Positions 31,441 to 41,053 of a stretch of 64,000 nucleotides of DNA are shown here, in pieces. Origin of the DNA: Akanthomyces muscarius (taxonomy: Eukaryota > Ascomycota > Sordariomycetes > Hypocreales > Cordycipitaceae); NCBI RefSeq assembly GCF_028009165.1, contig NW_026611614.1, positions 1 to 64,000 of the forward strand. The letters run 5' to 3'. A model generated the notes under the pieces. That model was not told the DNA's origin, did not search any database, and saw nothing but the letters and a program-made list of their open reading frames with translations. The first letter of the stretch is position 1. Each line of letters begins with the position of its first letter. The translations under genes and the position numbers were made by a program.

Positions 31441-32481
31441 ATTTTGGATGGCTGTTTGGTTTGGATGCTTTGTGCTGTTTGTGCTATGTGTTGTCTGGAT
31501 GCTTTGTTTTATCTCTATGGTTTGTTCTGCTACCCCGGCTTTGGCTTCTTTCGACCCTCTCTGTTAGTGCATCTATATTGGTTGTTCGGCTTGCTCCGCC
31601 TGTCTGGGCTGTTTGGGACCCTTTCTACCTGTTTCTGGACTAACCCTGGAACCGCCAACCCTAACCCTTGATGGATGTCCCTTGGGGTACGGTGCCCGCT
31701 GCGCCTCTTGGCTGCGGACGGCTTACGGATCGGCCTTCCGGATTGCGCTCGCTTTTCTTTTCTCTGCCTTGCTTGCCGCGTTTTATGTCGGTTCTGTGTT
31801 GGGTCTCTGTTTCGTCTGCGTTGTGCTGTTTCCTTCCCGTATATACGCTTGGATTGTTCCCCCGTTGGGCCCATCCTGCACTTGGGTTGACTCGGTCTGA
31901 CCTGGTTTGGTTTGGTCTGGTCTGACCTGGTATGCTATCGTTTGGCTTGGCCTGGTTTGGTTTGGTTTGCCTTGGCTGCTTAACCCTGTTTTGAACCCTA
32001 CACCCTCTGAGCTCTGAATCTAACTATTTCCGCCTTTGGCCCCGTATAACCCTACTTGTATAACCCTATTGTACTCTTTCTTAACCCCGACTTTCTTGTT
32101 GTTTTCTTGGGGGGGGCTGCTGGTGTCTGCTCGGCTGCTTTTCCATTCCTCTATCCATATTTCACCCCTGACATGGGCCTGCTTGTGCCCTTCGCACACG
32201 TGTCTATCTCTACTTTGGCTTTAATCAACGACGAATACCTACTCGGGATATCTTGGCCCAACGACACCTTCCTTCCGATATTGGCTTCCCTTTTCGGCCG
32301 GGTGGCATTAACCCAACCTGGGCATTCTTATGGCGAAACTGTTTATAACCCAACCCTAACCCTAACCCGTTTGGGTCTAACCCTGGGCTACTACGACTTG
32401 GTAACCCCAACATAAATTCTGCCGTCTTCCGACTCTCACGACAAACCCGTAACTAAATTCATAGATCCCTAACCCTGAACC
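31441..32481. other. Second A-poor block with scattered telomere repeats, no gene
   Basis: T/G-rich plus strand with tracts such as CTGGTTTGGTTTGG near 31900-31970 and short telomere repeats at about 31656-31670, 32352-32368 and 32469-32488. Long frames are compositional. It parallels the block at 8125-9912. Confidence 0.6.
32352..32368. repeat. Short internal telomere repeat
   Basis: AACCCTAACCCTAACCC in terminal orientation, embedded in the second A-poor block. Confidence 0.85.
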
Positions 32482-33102
32482 CTAGTCTCCAAGAATCGTT
32501 CTGTCATCACACACCTCAAACCACTGCCGAAGCTTTCTCCTCCGGGAAAATCGCTGGCATCGAACACCCTCTCGCCATGGCACCCGAAACGGACGCCCCC
32601 TGCTGGCCTTGGTTGGTGCGCCCATCCGCCGCTCGCTGAGAAGTCCATGCACCTCCCGACAGTGCAGCTGCATATTCCTCGCATTCCCACATGCGTGGCT
32701 ACAGCGGCTGCATTTTAGTTTGGCGGTGGGTGCTTCTAGATACGGAATCGCCTTCCGTACAGACACTGGTATCGTGTACTTGGCCAGTTCCGCCTCCGTT
32801 TGAAACATGCCTGGCAGCTGGCACAGTGTGTATGCTGCTCGGTTCCGCTGCATTTCTGTGATGGCCTCGAAATGCTGTCCGCGAATATGGCTTCGTCCGG
32901 ATGACACCAAGATCGCCGTCTTACATAGTGAGCAGAACACAAATGGGTATGCCTTGTCGTAGATGTACGGCCATATGTCCTCCTCGGTTACGCCTGGCGC
33001 AATCTCTTTTTCCTGGGCAGCGGCCGCCGGCTCTGGCGCGGACATGCTGATAGTTGATGGCTGGATAGACGTGGGGAATATTGTTGGGCGTGTATTCGCC
33101 AT
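32482..33102 (-). CDS. Short OrsD-like zinc-finger protein
   Basis: 206 aa from ATG 33102. After an Ala/Pro-rich start it has FCSLCKTAIL...HIRGQHF and CSRCSHACG...HCREVHG, the same finger pair and similar flanks (WPYIYDKAYPFVF) as the start of the neighbouring 765-aa protein. It ends after a basic segment (SRRRKLRQWFEV) that also occurs in the neighbour (RGSRSVWFEV), so it is the N-terminal module alone. It may be a truncated copy of the neighbour or a free regulatory version. It is 81 bp from the next gene and co-oriented. Confidence 0.75.
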   Translation of the reverse strand: MANTRPTIFPTSIQPSTISMSAPEPAAAAQEKEIAPGVTEEDIWPYIYDKAYPFVFCSLCKTAILVSSGRSHIRGQHFEAITEMQRNRAAYTLCQLPGMFQTEAELAKYTIPVSVRKAIPYLEAPTAKLKCSRCSHACGNARNMQLHCREVHGLLSERRMGAPTKASRGRPFRVPWREGVRCQRFSRRRKLRQWFEVCDDRTILGD

Positions 33103-33183
33103 CACACTATATGGCTGTGATTGATTCTACGAACCTATGCGCGCCGGTGGGTCTTGCCCCTATTGGATGGCCGCCACGACGCG

Positions 33184-35481
33184 CTACAAAAGACATGTCC
33201 GCATAATCTGCCCAAACCTCTCCAGCTCGAAAACTAGCAACGCGAAAAAGCTGCATTCTGGCTTGGTCCAGTCCGTATTGTCCTGCAGCCACGCAATCCC
33301 CTCGCGGCTCGCCAGATCGGTCCTCTCCATCGCCCAGCTGATCTTCACCCGGGCCACCACGCAAGCAGCGCCAACGCGGGACCTGGCTAGTACGCTAGCT
33401 GCCACGTGCCGTAGTAGCCTCTCGTCCTGACATGAACCCTCCGGCACCCTGGGTCGGAAAAAACGACCCGGTATATGCTCAAAGCTCTCGCACCGCCATG
33501 CTGGTAGACCGCACCGCCAACAACCCGACCCAATCTCCCAGCCATGCTGCCCTGCCCCTGCCAGCTCCTTCGTCAGCACGAGATCCCGTATGAGCTCCTC
33601 GTGCATCCTCGCCAGCGCCCATGGGCGGCTGCCTCGGCGTGGACATGCGTCGGCTGTGTGTGGTGCTGTCGCATGGGGCGGACGAGCCTCGGGGGAGAAC
33701 CAGCATACGGCGCATCGCCCACGCCAGCTGCTGTGAAGTCGCCGGAACGCTGTGGCCCTGCTGCGGTTGTCCCCTGTCTGGTAGCCCTCCAGCCACGTTT
33801 GATACGCGTCCTGCTCCCACGGACTGATCTCTGCGTGCCACACACCACCCTCCCTCCACTCAGTCTCTTGAGCAACACCGTCGTGGAAGAGAGACATATT
33901 GTCCATCACCGGAATACGAAGCTTGCTCTGCTCTGCGAGTGGACTGCTGTAGATGGGTACCGGACGATGCTCCGAGCCCTTCTTCGCCATCTTCCGCTGA
34001 GATGGATTGGTGGTGTCTGTGCCTGCTCGCTTTCGCAGCGCACCTACTGCGGCCGCCTTGATCGCCAAGTCGGGCTCCGCTAGCAGTGGTGGGATATCAT
34101 CCTCCTCAAACACATCAAACCCAAAGTCGGCCTCGTCAGGTGGTGTGATCTGCCCATGTTGTACTATGGCCGTCCTTGCTTGTGGTGTTTGAAATGCCTC
34201 TAGCCGCTCGGGCGGTGTGTCAAACACCAAGTCCTGCTGAGCACAACTAGAGCGATAGTGTGGCGTGTAGGTTGTGTGTGTGTGTGTTGTGTGTGTGCGT
34301 GCTGTGTGCGCCAGTCCGTTGCCCGTTGTGCCCACCGTGCCCGCCGTAAGACGTAGACATGCCCCCGCAAGCTTCTCCGGCGTGAACCCAGACGTCTGCG
34401 CGCCGGACGAGCCCATGTGAATCCATAGCGCCGCGATGCGAGCCCAGTATACGAGATCCTCGCTGCGTAGCCGCTCATCTGGAAACCCAGACGCGTCCAC
34501 ATCCACGCTGTCCCAGTCCTGGCGGAGTCCACACCGGCCACAACGCGGTTCGTCGTCCAAGCTCTGTCTGGGCGCCTCTGCCCTCCCTGTGCCTGGGCCC
34601 TCCGTGTCCTGCGTGCAGCGGACCCGGAATGTCCGTACGGTGCATAGCACACATGGTACGCTGAGCGTCTGTATGGCGATCCAGCTCGCGTCGACGTGCG
34701 GCGCTGTGTTGACCTCGGGCCGCGTCTCTCTTGAGATCGGCTCTATCTTGCTAGTATGATGATCTGGCTTGTCTATAGCGGTATTCTCGGCCGTGTTTGT
34801 GCTCGGGGTGTCTGCTGGACTGGATGCGTGCTCGCCCTCTTGGCTTCTGACGTCGTGTTGGCCTGTGATGAATGAGTCTTTACCTGGGCGCAGTCCTTGG
34901 AGTGACGAACCGTTGTCCTCCACGATACTGCTCTGGTCTGGGCCGGGCAGAGTATCGGAGCTCTGCTCTGGCGCAACTTCAAACCACACACTGCGGGAGC
35001 CTCGCGCGAAGAGCTGCTGACACCACACGCCTTTCCGCCACCTCGATTCGTTGAACAAGCTGCCGACTGGCCCGTGTGTGTGCATCCGCGCGCGTAGCCT
35101 GCTCGTGGTGATCCACTGGCAGTCCAAGCATTGCCGTCCGTTACGTTCTGGTGGACGTATGTGTGGAATGGGGGCGTTATGTCGATTGGGTAGCTGGAAA
35201 TGCTTTGCATCCTCTTTCGACTGGTACATTCCGGGGAGTCGGCTCGCGACCTTTCGCACCACACGGCGTTGCCTTATCGGTATGCTATTGTGCACATCCT
35301 TTATATGGTCAGTGATAGATGGCACGAGCACGGCGTACTGGCAGAGCCGGCAGAATAGAAATGGGTACGCCGTATCGTGGAGAAACGGGTAGAGTGGCTC
35401 CAAGTCGCCTTCTATCGCGCGCATGGTGATGCTGTGCTGTACTACGCCCACATAGTACCAACACACACGGTTCAGCATCAT
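33184..35481 (-). CDS. OrsD-like zinc-finger protein with CGLP C-terminal module
   Basis: 765 aa from ATG 35481. The N-terminal finger is C44-x2-C47-x11-H59-x4-H64, and a second finger is CLDC...H. A long low-complexity middle includes a His-Thr run from a GT microsatellite near 34270-34305. The C-terminus has CAVC...ADAC and CWRCGLP...C, the module shared with the helicase paralogues. The recombinase-like and helicase parts are missing, so this copy joins the first and last modules directly. It is an adaptor-like version or an internal deletion of a longer gene; the frame is intact, which favours use. Confidence 0.75.
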   Translation of the reverse strand: MMLNRVCWYYVGVVQHSITMRAIEGDLEPLYPFLHDTAYPFLFCRLCQYAVLVPSITDHIKDVHNSIPIRQRRVVRKVASRLPGMYQSKEDAKHFQLPNRHNAPIPHIRPPERNGRQCLDCQWITTSRLRARMHTHGPVGSLFNESRWRKGVWCQQLFARGSRSVWFEVAPEQSSDTLPGPDQSSIVEDNGSSLQGLRPGKDSFITGQHDVRSQEGEHASSPADTPSTNTAENTAIDKPDHHTSKIEPISRETRPEVNTAPHVDASWIAIQTLSVPCVLCTVRTFRVRCTQDTEGPGTGRAEAPRQSLDDEPRCGRCGLRQDWDSVDVDASGFPDERLRSEDLVYWARIAALWIHMGSSGAQTSGFTPEKLAGACLRLTAGTVGTTGNGLAHTARTHTTHTHTTYTPHYRSSCAQQDLVFDTPPERLEAFQTPQARTAIVQHGQITPPDEADFGFDVFEEDDIPPLLAEPDLAIKAAAVGALRKRAGTDTTNPSQRKMAKKGSEHRPVPIYSSPLAEQSKLRIPVMDNMSLFHDGVAQETEWREGGVWHAEISPWEQDAYQTWLEGYQTGDNRSRATAFRRLHSSWRGRCAVCWFSPEARPPHATAPHTADACPRRGSRPWALARMHEELIRDLVLTKELAGAGQHGWEIGSGCWRCGLPAWRCESFEHIPGRFFRPRVPEGSCQDERLLRHVAASVLARSRVGAACVVARVKISWAMERTDLASREGIAWLQDNTDWTKPECSFFALLVFELERFGQIMRTCLL

Positions 35482-35899
35482 ATACTAGATAAAGCCAACC
35501 CTAAGACAACAGTCGCCGCTTCAAGCCCTAACCCCTGAGCGCGTTCCCCTGGCTAGTCTATTCTACCTTCACCCGGTATGCCCCTGCTTGTGCTCTGTGT
35601 ACGAACCCACCCGTCACCTTTGGGCCAACCAACCCTACCCTATACTGCGACAACAGCATATAGTAGAGCGAATGCACCGCTATAACGACAGATATACAGT
35701 ATTGCAATACAAATTTTATACTTCCTAGCAGAGAGTAGTAGTTTAACGTCGTTTTCCGACTTCTCTATTGTATTTATCTCGTTTGCATGTGTAGATGACA
35801 CACTACTAGCCTTACGTTCTAGAGCGTAAAGCAGTCACGCATAACAAGCCCTGCGCACGCTAAAATAACTGACTTTAAAAATCCAACCTAAACATGAAC
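35482..35899. other. Intergenic AT-rich spacer
   Basis: Between the helicase stop at 35900 and the gene starting at 35481. Contains a single CCAACCCTAAG near 35490. No gene seen. Confidence 0.45.
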
Positions 35900-38653
35900 C
35901 TACAATCCCGCGACACGCATCTGTGGTCCGTAAGCTTTACGCAGAATCCTCACCCATAACATATGCATGTTTGTCCCTCTCGTATCCATGAATCTTTGTC
36001 GGCCAGCAAGCCATTGTACGAACGCCGCCTCGTCGCTCAGATCAATCGCGAACTCGTCGCGTATCCATGCCGCCTGGCGCGTTATGCTGGCCGCCACCAA
36101 TATTACAGGCAGCACCTTGTCCGCGTACACACATCGATCCCTCTCACCCCTGTCTGCTTTAGCCTGCGCGCACCAATCAAGTGGCAGCTTGCAGGTGAAG
36201 CAGCAGGAGTGCGCGGCGAACCGGAGTCTCGCTCGGAATACCCGGTGCGAGACCATCCCCGAATGCAGCGCGGGACATGCTGCCCCGAGCGCCTCGTGTG
36301 CGCCCACGTCCTGGCCATAGTCTACGCCGTGTCTGTCTAGACCGCCCTCTTCTACTAAGAAAGCCTTGATATAACATGCAGCGCACGAGTCTTTGACCTC
36401 CTCTAGCCACTGTCGAGCCATGCGCTCGTCTGCGGTTCGAGCTCGAACGTCTTCCTGGAACACACTCGCGTTGGCGGCGTGGCCCCGGGCGCGGGTCTCC
36501 TCCGTATCAGCCCGCCGTGCAAGAGCGTCTGTGCCTACGTCCCTACCCCTGACCGCCACGGGCGCGTCCTCCCGTCTCGTGTCCTGCCAACCCCTCCCTG
36601 CCTCTGCCACGTAGCGTGGTGCACACTGGTAGCATGGCACCGCGCCGTCTACATCACCACAGCACTCACCTAGCACGCCGTCCATGATCATCGCAATCTG
36701 CTCACGGACACAGCCGGGCGCAGTTGCCACCGTCCACATCGCGTGCTGGTTCCTAAGTGACACGCTGGTGATGCCCTTGGCCTCAAACGGCCGCACCCCG
36801 TCATAGATGACAATACACTGCACCGTCTGGCCGTCCTGCCGCGCGCCTCGCCCGGTTTGTTGTATATAGTCGACGAGTCCATATGGTATGCCCTGGTGTA
36901 CGATGACCACGATCCCGCCATAGTTCACGCCGGTGCCGAGCCCAGTCGTGGCGGCTATCACGGGGCTCGCCTGACCCGACAGCCAGAGCGCGATGACTCC
37001 CTTCCGCTCCGCGTCGCTCATCTCGCTATGGTGGCAGAGACAGCCTAGCTCCTCTGCGATAGCGCGGCAGTCGGCAATAGATTTGCAGTACACCACGCAT
37101 TTCTCCTGGCTTGCTATAGACGCCATCGCCTGCCTGATAAACTGGACCGTCGCCTTCTCTACTGCGCCCTCCTTCCTCCCGACTTGTATAAACTCGTATC
37201 GTGCGTTCGTCTTTGTCGTTCGGTCGCGTATAATGGCTGCGTTGGGTAGTAGAACCATCGCGCGGAAGTCTCGCTCCATAGTCTTCATGAGCGTCGCCGT
37301 GAGCATCACCATGGGCCGTGTGAAGCGATGCAGCTCCTTGAGCTTCGTAAGCGCTTCCCTGTACGATGAGTCTGTGATCGCCACGTGTGCCTCGTCGACA
37401 AAGATACGCTGCAGGTGCCCGCCGTGCGCGAGCCTGTCCACATATGCCATAAAGAGCTCGTCCTCAGCGACAGCCGTGTCAGCACTCACAAACACAAGCC
37501 GCGGCACGTATGGCATCGCCTCTCGCGTGACCACCTCGCTGCTACGGAATTGGATCGCGTCCACGCCCTTCTCCCTGGCTCGCCCGACAAGATCGTCAAT
37601 AAGCGTGGAGAACGGCACGATAACGACGGTCGTGCCCCGACCTGCCATCACCGCCGGCGCCATAAACAAGTTGCTCTTACCCGCCCCAGTCGGTAACACG
37701 CAGATTAGATGCTGCGCGCCCTGTAGCCGTAGAATCGCGTGCATGCACTCTTTCTGCTTATGCGAGCGCCACGTTGCCGCCTCGCCCTCGAGCGCCTGTA
37801 GAGCCACGAGAGCTTCGGCCTCACTATCGCCCGTCTCCACCGCCGTGTCCTCCGTGCCGCTATCCCGCTCTGTCTGCGCTCTCCTGCCCCACGGCTGTAG
37901 CGGCGTGCCCTTGTGTAGAAACGCGTGCCATAGCCGGCTGACCTCGTGAAAGTTGCGCAGCAGCGTCGGTGTCAGGTGGCCCGGCATGCCGATGTGCACA
38001 GCATAGTGCTGTCGGGCTGTCCGTGTGCTGTGCGTGCTCTGCAGATCCCACACGATGTTCCAGCTTCCGCCGACGTGGAGGAGCTCGCCAGATAACTCAT
38101 CCACCTCGAAACCCTCATTGTTCTCGTCCTCGATACGCCTCTCCATCTCCGCGAGCTGCAGCCCCTGCACGATGCGGCCCATCTCAATCACCATGATACG
38201 GTACCGCGCCACGCCGAGCCGCACGCCGACCGCCGTGCCCATCTCTCGCTGCAACAGCGCGCTCAGCTTCTCTGTGTTCCACCGCGCCGACTTTCCATGC
38301 CGCCACATAAACTCCTTGTTAGCTTGGGGCGTGGCGGGAAGCTCGAGCGCCTGCTCGAGAACCTCCTCCGCCGGCAGCAGCCACGCGATATACGCCACGA
38401 ACACCCGGCCCATCGTGTCTGGCAAGAACCGTGCCACCTTGCGTCCCATATCGCGGATAGACTTGGCCTTGTCCCGGTCCGTGACCACCATGACGTGCCC
38501 GTTGTACAGAAAAACATTTCGCATCACCTGCAGCCCGTCGCAGTGCCGCATGGTCGTCACCTCGGGCCCGCGCCCTGGCATGCCGAGCCACACGTGGCCC
38601 ATCACTATGAGCAGTTCCTTCAAACGTCGTAGCTGGCTGAGCCACTTCGTCAC
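35900..38653 (-). CDS. Telomere-linked RecQ-type helicase, second copy, with recombinase-like segment
   Basis: A 917-codon frame, GTG as given start, in the same frame as 38669-40546 and separated from it by TAG at 38669-38671 plus five codons. The recombinase-like part has R28-G-P-E31, YRIMVIE with R152, and H208-x8-Y217. Helicase: Walker A LPTGAGKS at 320-327, DEAH at 420-423, LTATLM near 451, ATTGLGTGVN near 568, QQTGRGARQDG at 598-608, then a CCGD...CYQC zinc part. The C-terminus carries CAAC and CFTCKLP...C, where Lys replaces Gly of CGLP. It has diverged strongly from the first helicase copy in sequence but keeps the same order of modules. Motif VI reads GRGARQDG instead of GRAGRDG. Confidence 0.85.
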   Translation of the reverse strand: MTKWLSQLRRLKELLIVMGHVWLGMPGRGPEVTTMRHCDGLQVMRNVFLYNGHVMVVTDRDKAKSIRDMGRKVARFLPDTMGRVFVAYIAWLLPAEEVLEQALELPATPQANKEFMWRHGKSARWNTEKLSALLQREMGTAVGVRLGVARYRIMVIEMGRIVQGLQLAEMERRIEDENNEGFEVDELSGELLHVGGSWNIVWDLQSTHSTRTARQHYAVHIGMPGHLTPTLLRNFHEVSRLWHAFLHKGTPLQPWGRRAQTERDSGTEDTAVETGDSEAEALVALQALEGEAATWRSHKQKECMHAILRLQGAQHLICVLPTGAGKSNLFMAPAVMAGRGTTVVIVPFSTLIDDLVGRAREKGVDAIQFRSSEVVTREAMPYVPRLVFVSADTAVAEDELFMAYVDRLAHGGHLQRIFVDEAHVAITDSSYREALTKLKELHRFTRPMVMLTATLMKTMERDFRAMVLLPNAAIIRDRTTKTNARYEFIQVGRKEGAVEKATVQFIRQAMASIASQEKCVVYCKSIADCRAIAEELGCLCHHSEMSDAERKGVIALWLSGQASPVIAATTGLGTGVNYGGIVVIVHQGIPYGLVDYIQQTGRGARQDGQTVQCIVIYDGVRPFEAKGITSVSLRNQHAMWTVATAPGCVREQIAMIMDGVLGECCGDVDGAVPCYQCAPRYVAEAGRGWQDTRREDAPVAVRGRDVGTDALARRADTEETRARGHAANASVFQEDVRARTADERMARQWLEEVKDSCAACYIKAFLVEEGGLDRHGVDYGQDVGAHEALGAACPALHSGMVSHRVFRARLRFAAHSCCFTCKLPLDWCAQAKADRGERDRCVYADKVLPVILVAASITRQAAWIRDEFAIDLSDEAAFVQWLAGRQRFMDTRGTNMHMLWVRILRKAYGPQMRVAGL

Positions 38654-38668
38654 GCCCTTGCGCTTCCA

Positions 38669-40546
38669 CTAGTTCAGTCGGGCGTCGAACAGTGCTGACT
38701 GCGATGCCTGGATGGCCAGACGTGCCCCGGAGCGTAGCCACGCATTGGCCTTATTCGTCGCGAAGGACTCGCCGGCACCGAGAAATGTCGTGTCGTCCTT
38801 GATGCCCTGCAGGTCTATGTTCGGCCCGATGGTCCCCCACTGGCCGCCGAAGAGTGTGTTAGCGAGACGGTCAACGCCTAGCTGCAGCCGGCACGCGGCC
38901 CGTTGAAACTCGTGGATGCGAAGATGCTCGCCGTTGTGGATGAGCGTCTCGTTGTCGTCAGTCCACCGCACGCTCGCCGTTGCTAGCGTCTTATTACGGT
39001 GCCCTTTCGCGTATGCCATCCAGTTGATCATGGTATTAACCACAGTGAAGCGGTCCACGCAGAGCCATGCAGCGTGCTGCGTCGCGAACTGCTCCATCTT
39101 CTCCACGGGAATCTCCTCAGCGTCTAGCGGCATGTCCCGGAACGCATCCTCAAGAAAGAACAGTCGAAGCACCCATAACATGGCGGCCACCATCCCGGAG
39201 AAGAGCCCCGCGGGCTGGAACCCTCCGCCGCCCGTCCGGATCGCCATGGCTGCGAAGAAGCACAGCAGCGCGTTCGTGTATAATGCCCCGCCCACCTTGA
39301 CCTTGACGGATGCCATTATGAACTGGAAGAGAGCTGTGTCTAGTGGCTCATAGCTTTGCGCTTGGTATTCGCTGCGTGGTGGTATACTCTGTCGCTCTGC
39401 CGTGGGACTCTCGTTTATGTCGCTGTTGTACGCTCTATCATCGTATGTGTCACCAGCGTATGGATCGCTGTGGATGCCGCCTTCCGAGCTGTCAGAGCTG
39501 TTGCAGTTGCCGATACCGCTGTCGTCCGCATCCTCTCGCTCTTGTAGTGCTTGGTGCACATCACATAGCAAGCCCCATTGCTCGTCTGTGAAGCGCATAC
39601 CTAACCGGTCGCGCGCCTCATCCTGACCCAGCCGGAACGCCCGCCAGCAGAAACATATATAGCGCTGCAGTATAATGCCGTATTTGTGAAGCGTGTTTTC
39701 GCCTGCATGCATCTTAAACGGCGTCGGGTTGCCTTTGCCTTCCTCTATGCCGTGTACCCGCTGCCGGATAGCCTTTGGCACAGCCCGGATCCGTGGTACG
39801 CACTGTTGCATCACCCTGATGATGCTCTCGCATAGCATCGCCAACTGTGCCCCTTGCTCAGCCGGTTCGTCTGCTGTGTTCACGTCCATCTCTTTGCTGC
39901 GGACCCAGCATGTCGCTTTGGCAATCACCGCACGGTCTTTTCCCTCTGTAAACTCGACCCAGCCCATATCTTTTATAAACTCGTTATCGTAGTCGGCGCC
40001 CTGGATCGCTTGGCCGGCGCGGCGCCATTGTGTATTCGCCTCGTATACTCGTTTCGCGCTGGCCTCGACAATCGTGTCTAGCATGCTCGGCGGCCGCTCC
40101 TCGCTCCCTCGCTCTGATGTGTCGCTATCGCCTATGTCGTAGCCAGAATGCCCAACAATCCAGTACCGTGCATAGCGTCCACCCATCCACGACTGCACCT
40201 GCACTGTCCGATAGCGTGGGCCTGGGGTGGTGTGGCCTGTGCTCTTCCAGTGAAGATTGGCGTTCTTTTCGGATGTTGTGATGAATGGGCACCCTTGACA
40301 CTGGAACCCTCTCTCGACCGGGATCACGGGCTGGCGTGGCCCTCCATTGCGCGGTAGTGGGCTCGTCTTGGGGTCGTTAGCCGTGCTAAGTGCGAGATAC
40401 TCTTGAATCGTCTTGAGCTCTGTCCCGGCTAGACGGTGTGTGTGTCGTAAATGATCAAATACGCCTTGGCCTGGTGTGAGCGCACGCTTACATCGTATAC
40501 ACACGACTAAATTATAGTCTCTGTTGATTTGGATGTGTTGATCCAT
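38669..40546 (-). CDS. N-terminal half of second helicase locus: OrsD-like fingers and central domain
   Basis: 625 aa from ATG 40546. Finger 1 is C16-x2-C19-x12-H32-x4-H37; finger 2 is CQGC...H...H. The central domain matches the paralogues (QGIKDD, GESFATNKANA aligns with GYSFVTDPANG). The stop TAG at 38669-38671 is followed in frame by WKRKG and the 917-codon helicase frame, so the locus would encode about 1548 aa if the stop were passed. It is the only helicase copy in the window that retains its zinc fingers. The stop may be a RIP-type CAG to TAG change, or the two halves may be made separately. Confidence 0.78.
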   Translation of the reverse strand: MDQHIQINRDYNLVVCIRCKRALTPGQGVFDHLRHTHRLAGTELKTIQEYLALSTANDPKTSPLPRNGGPRQPVIPVERGFQCQGCPFITTSEKNANLHWKSTGHTTPGPRYRTVQVQSWMGGRYARYWIVGHSGYDIGDSDTSERGSEERPPSMLDTIVEASAKRVYEANTQWRRAGQAIQGADYDNEFIKDMGWVEFTEGKDRAVIAKATCWVRSKEMDVNTADEPAEQGAQLAMLCESIIRVMQQCVPRIRAVPKAIRQRVHGIEEGKGNPTPFKMHAGENTLHKYGIILQRYICFCWRAFRLGQDEARDRLGMRFTDEQWGLLCDVHQALQEREDADDSGIGNCNSSDSSEGGIHSDPYAGDTYDDRAYNSDINESPTAERQSIPPRSEYQAQSYEPLDTALFQFIMASVKVKVGGALYTNALLCFFAAMAIRTGGGGFQPAGLFSGMVAAMLWVLRLFFLEDAFRDMPLDAEEIPVEKMEQFATQHAAWLCVDRFTVVNTMINWMAYAKGHRNKTLATASVRWTDDNETLIHNGEHLRIHEFQRAACRLQLGVDRLANTLFGGQWGTIGPNIDLQGIKDDTTFLGAGESFATNKANAWLRSGARLAIQASQSALFDARLN

Positions 40547-40639
40547 GGTCGTCTCCCTTCTTCTGGGTTTCGTTTGCTGTCGCTATATTTGCTGTGTGGA
40601 ATTTAGAAAAGTCCACGCCCTTTACGCCTTGACCTTTAC

Positions 40640-40915
40640 GATCTACGATCTCCCCTTTTCGCGGTTCACTCTCAGCGCTTTGTTGTTGAACCCTGACCCG
40701 CGTTTTTGAACCCTGACCCGCGCTTTTTGAACCCTGACCCGCGTTTTGAACCCAGACCCGCGCCGTCGAACGTCCGCTTTTTTTTTTCCTGAACCCTGAC
40801 CCCGGATCGTAACTCTGACCCCTACTCTGACCCCTACTCTGACCCCGATTAAACCCTGACCCGCCATCTGTCCCAAGAGCTTTGTGTCAAAAACCCTGAC
40901 CCTTTTACCCCACTT
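40640..40915. repeat. Degenerate telomere-like repeats (CCCTGACCCG)
   Basis: About ten scattered copies of GAACCCTGACCCGCG and CTGACCCC variants. They look like telomere repeats with A to G changes, or an independent satellite. The region lies just upstream of the second helicase locus, whose promoter it would overlap. Confidence 0.75.
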
Positions 40916-41053
40916 GCACCAAAAATCTGCGCGAAGTGAGGCTCACTTCCCCGTCAATAGTACCTAGGCTCCCCCATATCGCAGGCTTCCCCGACCACGA
41001 TATAACGCGCGCCGTCGCGTCCTTTAGTGGGGCGTACCCAATCAACCATTGCA

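Noticed and set aside
38654..38740. Intron that would remove the second TAG
   Set aside because: Candidate donors upstream give 22, 31, 53 or 73 bases to the TAG acceptor, none in frame and none with a good donor.
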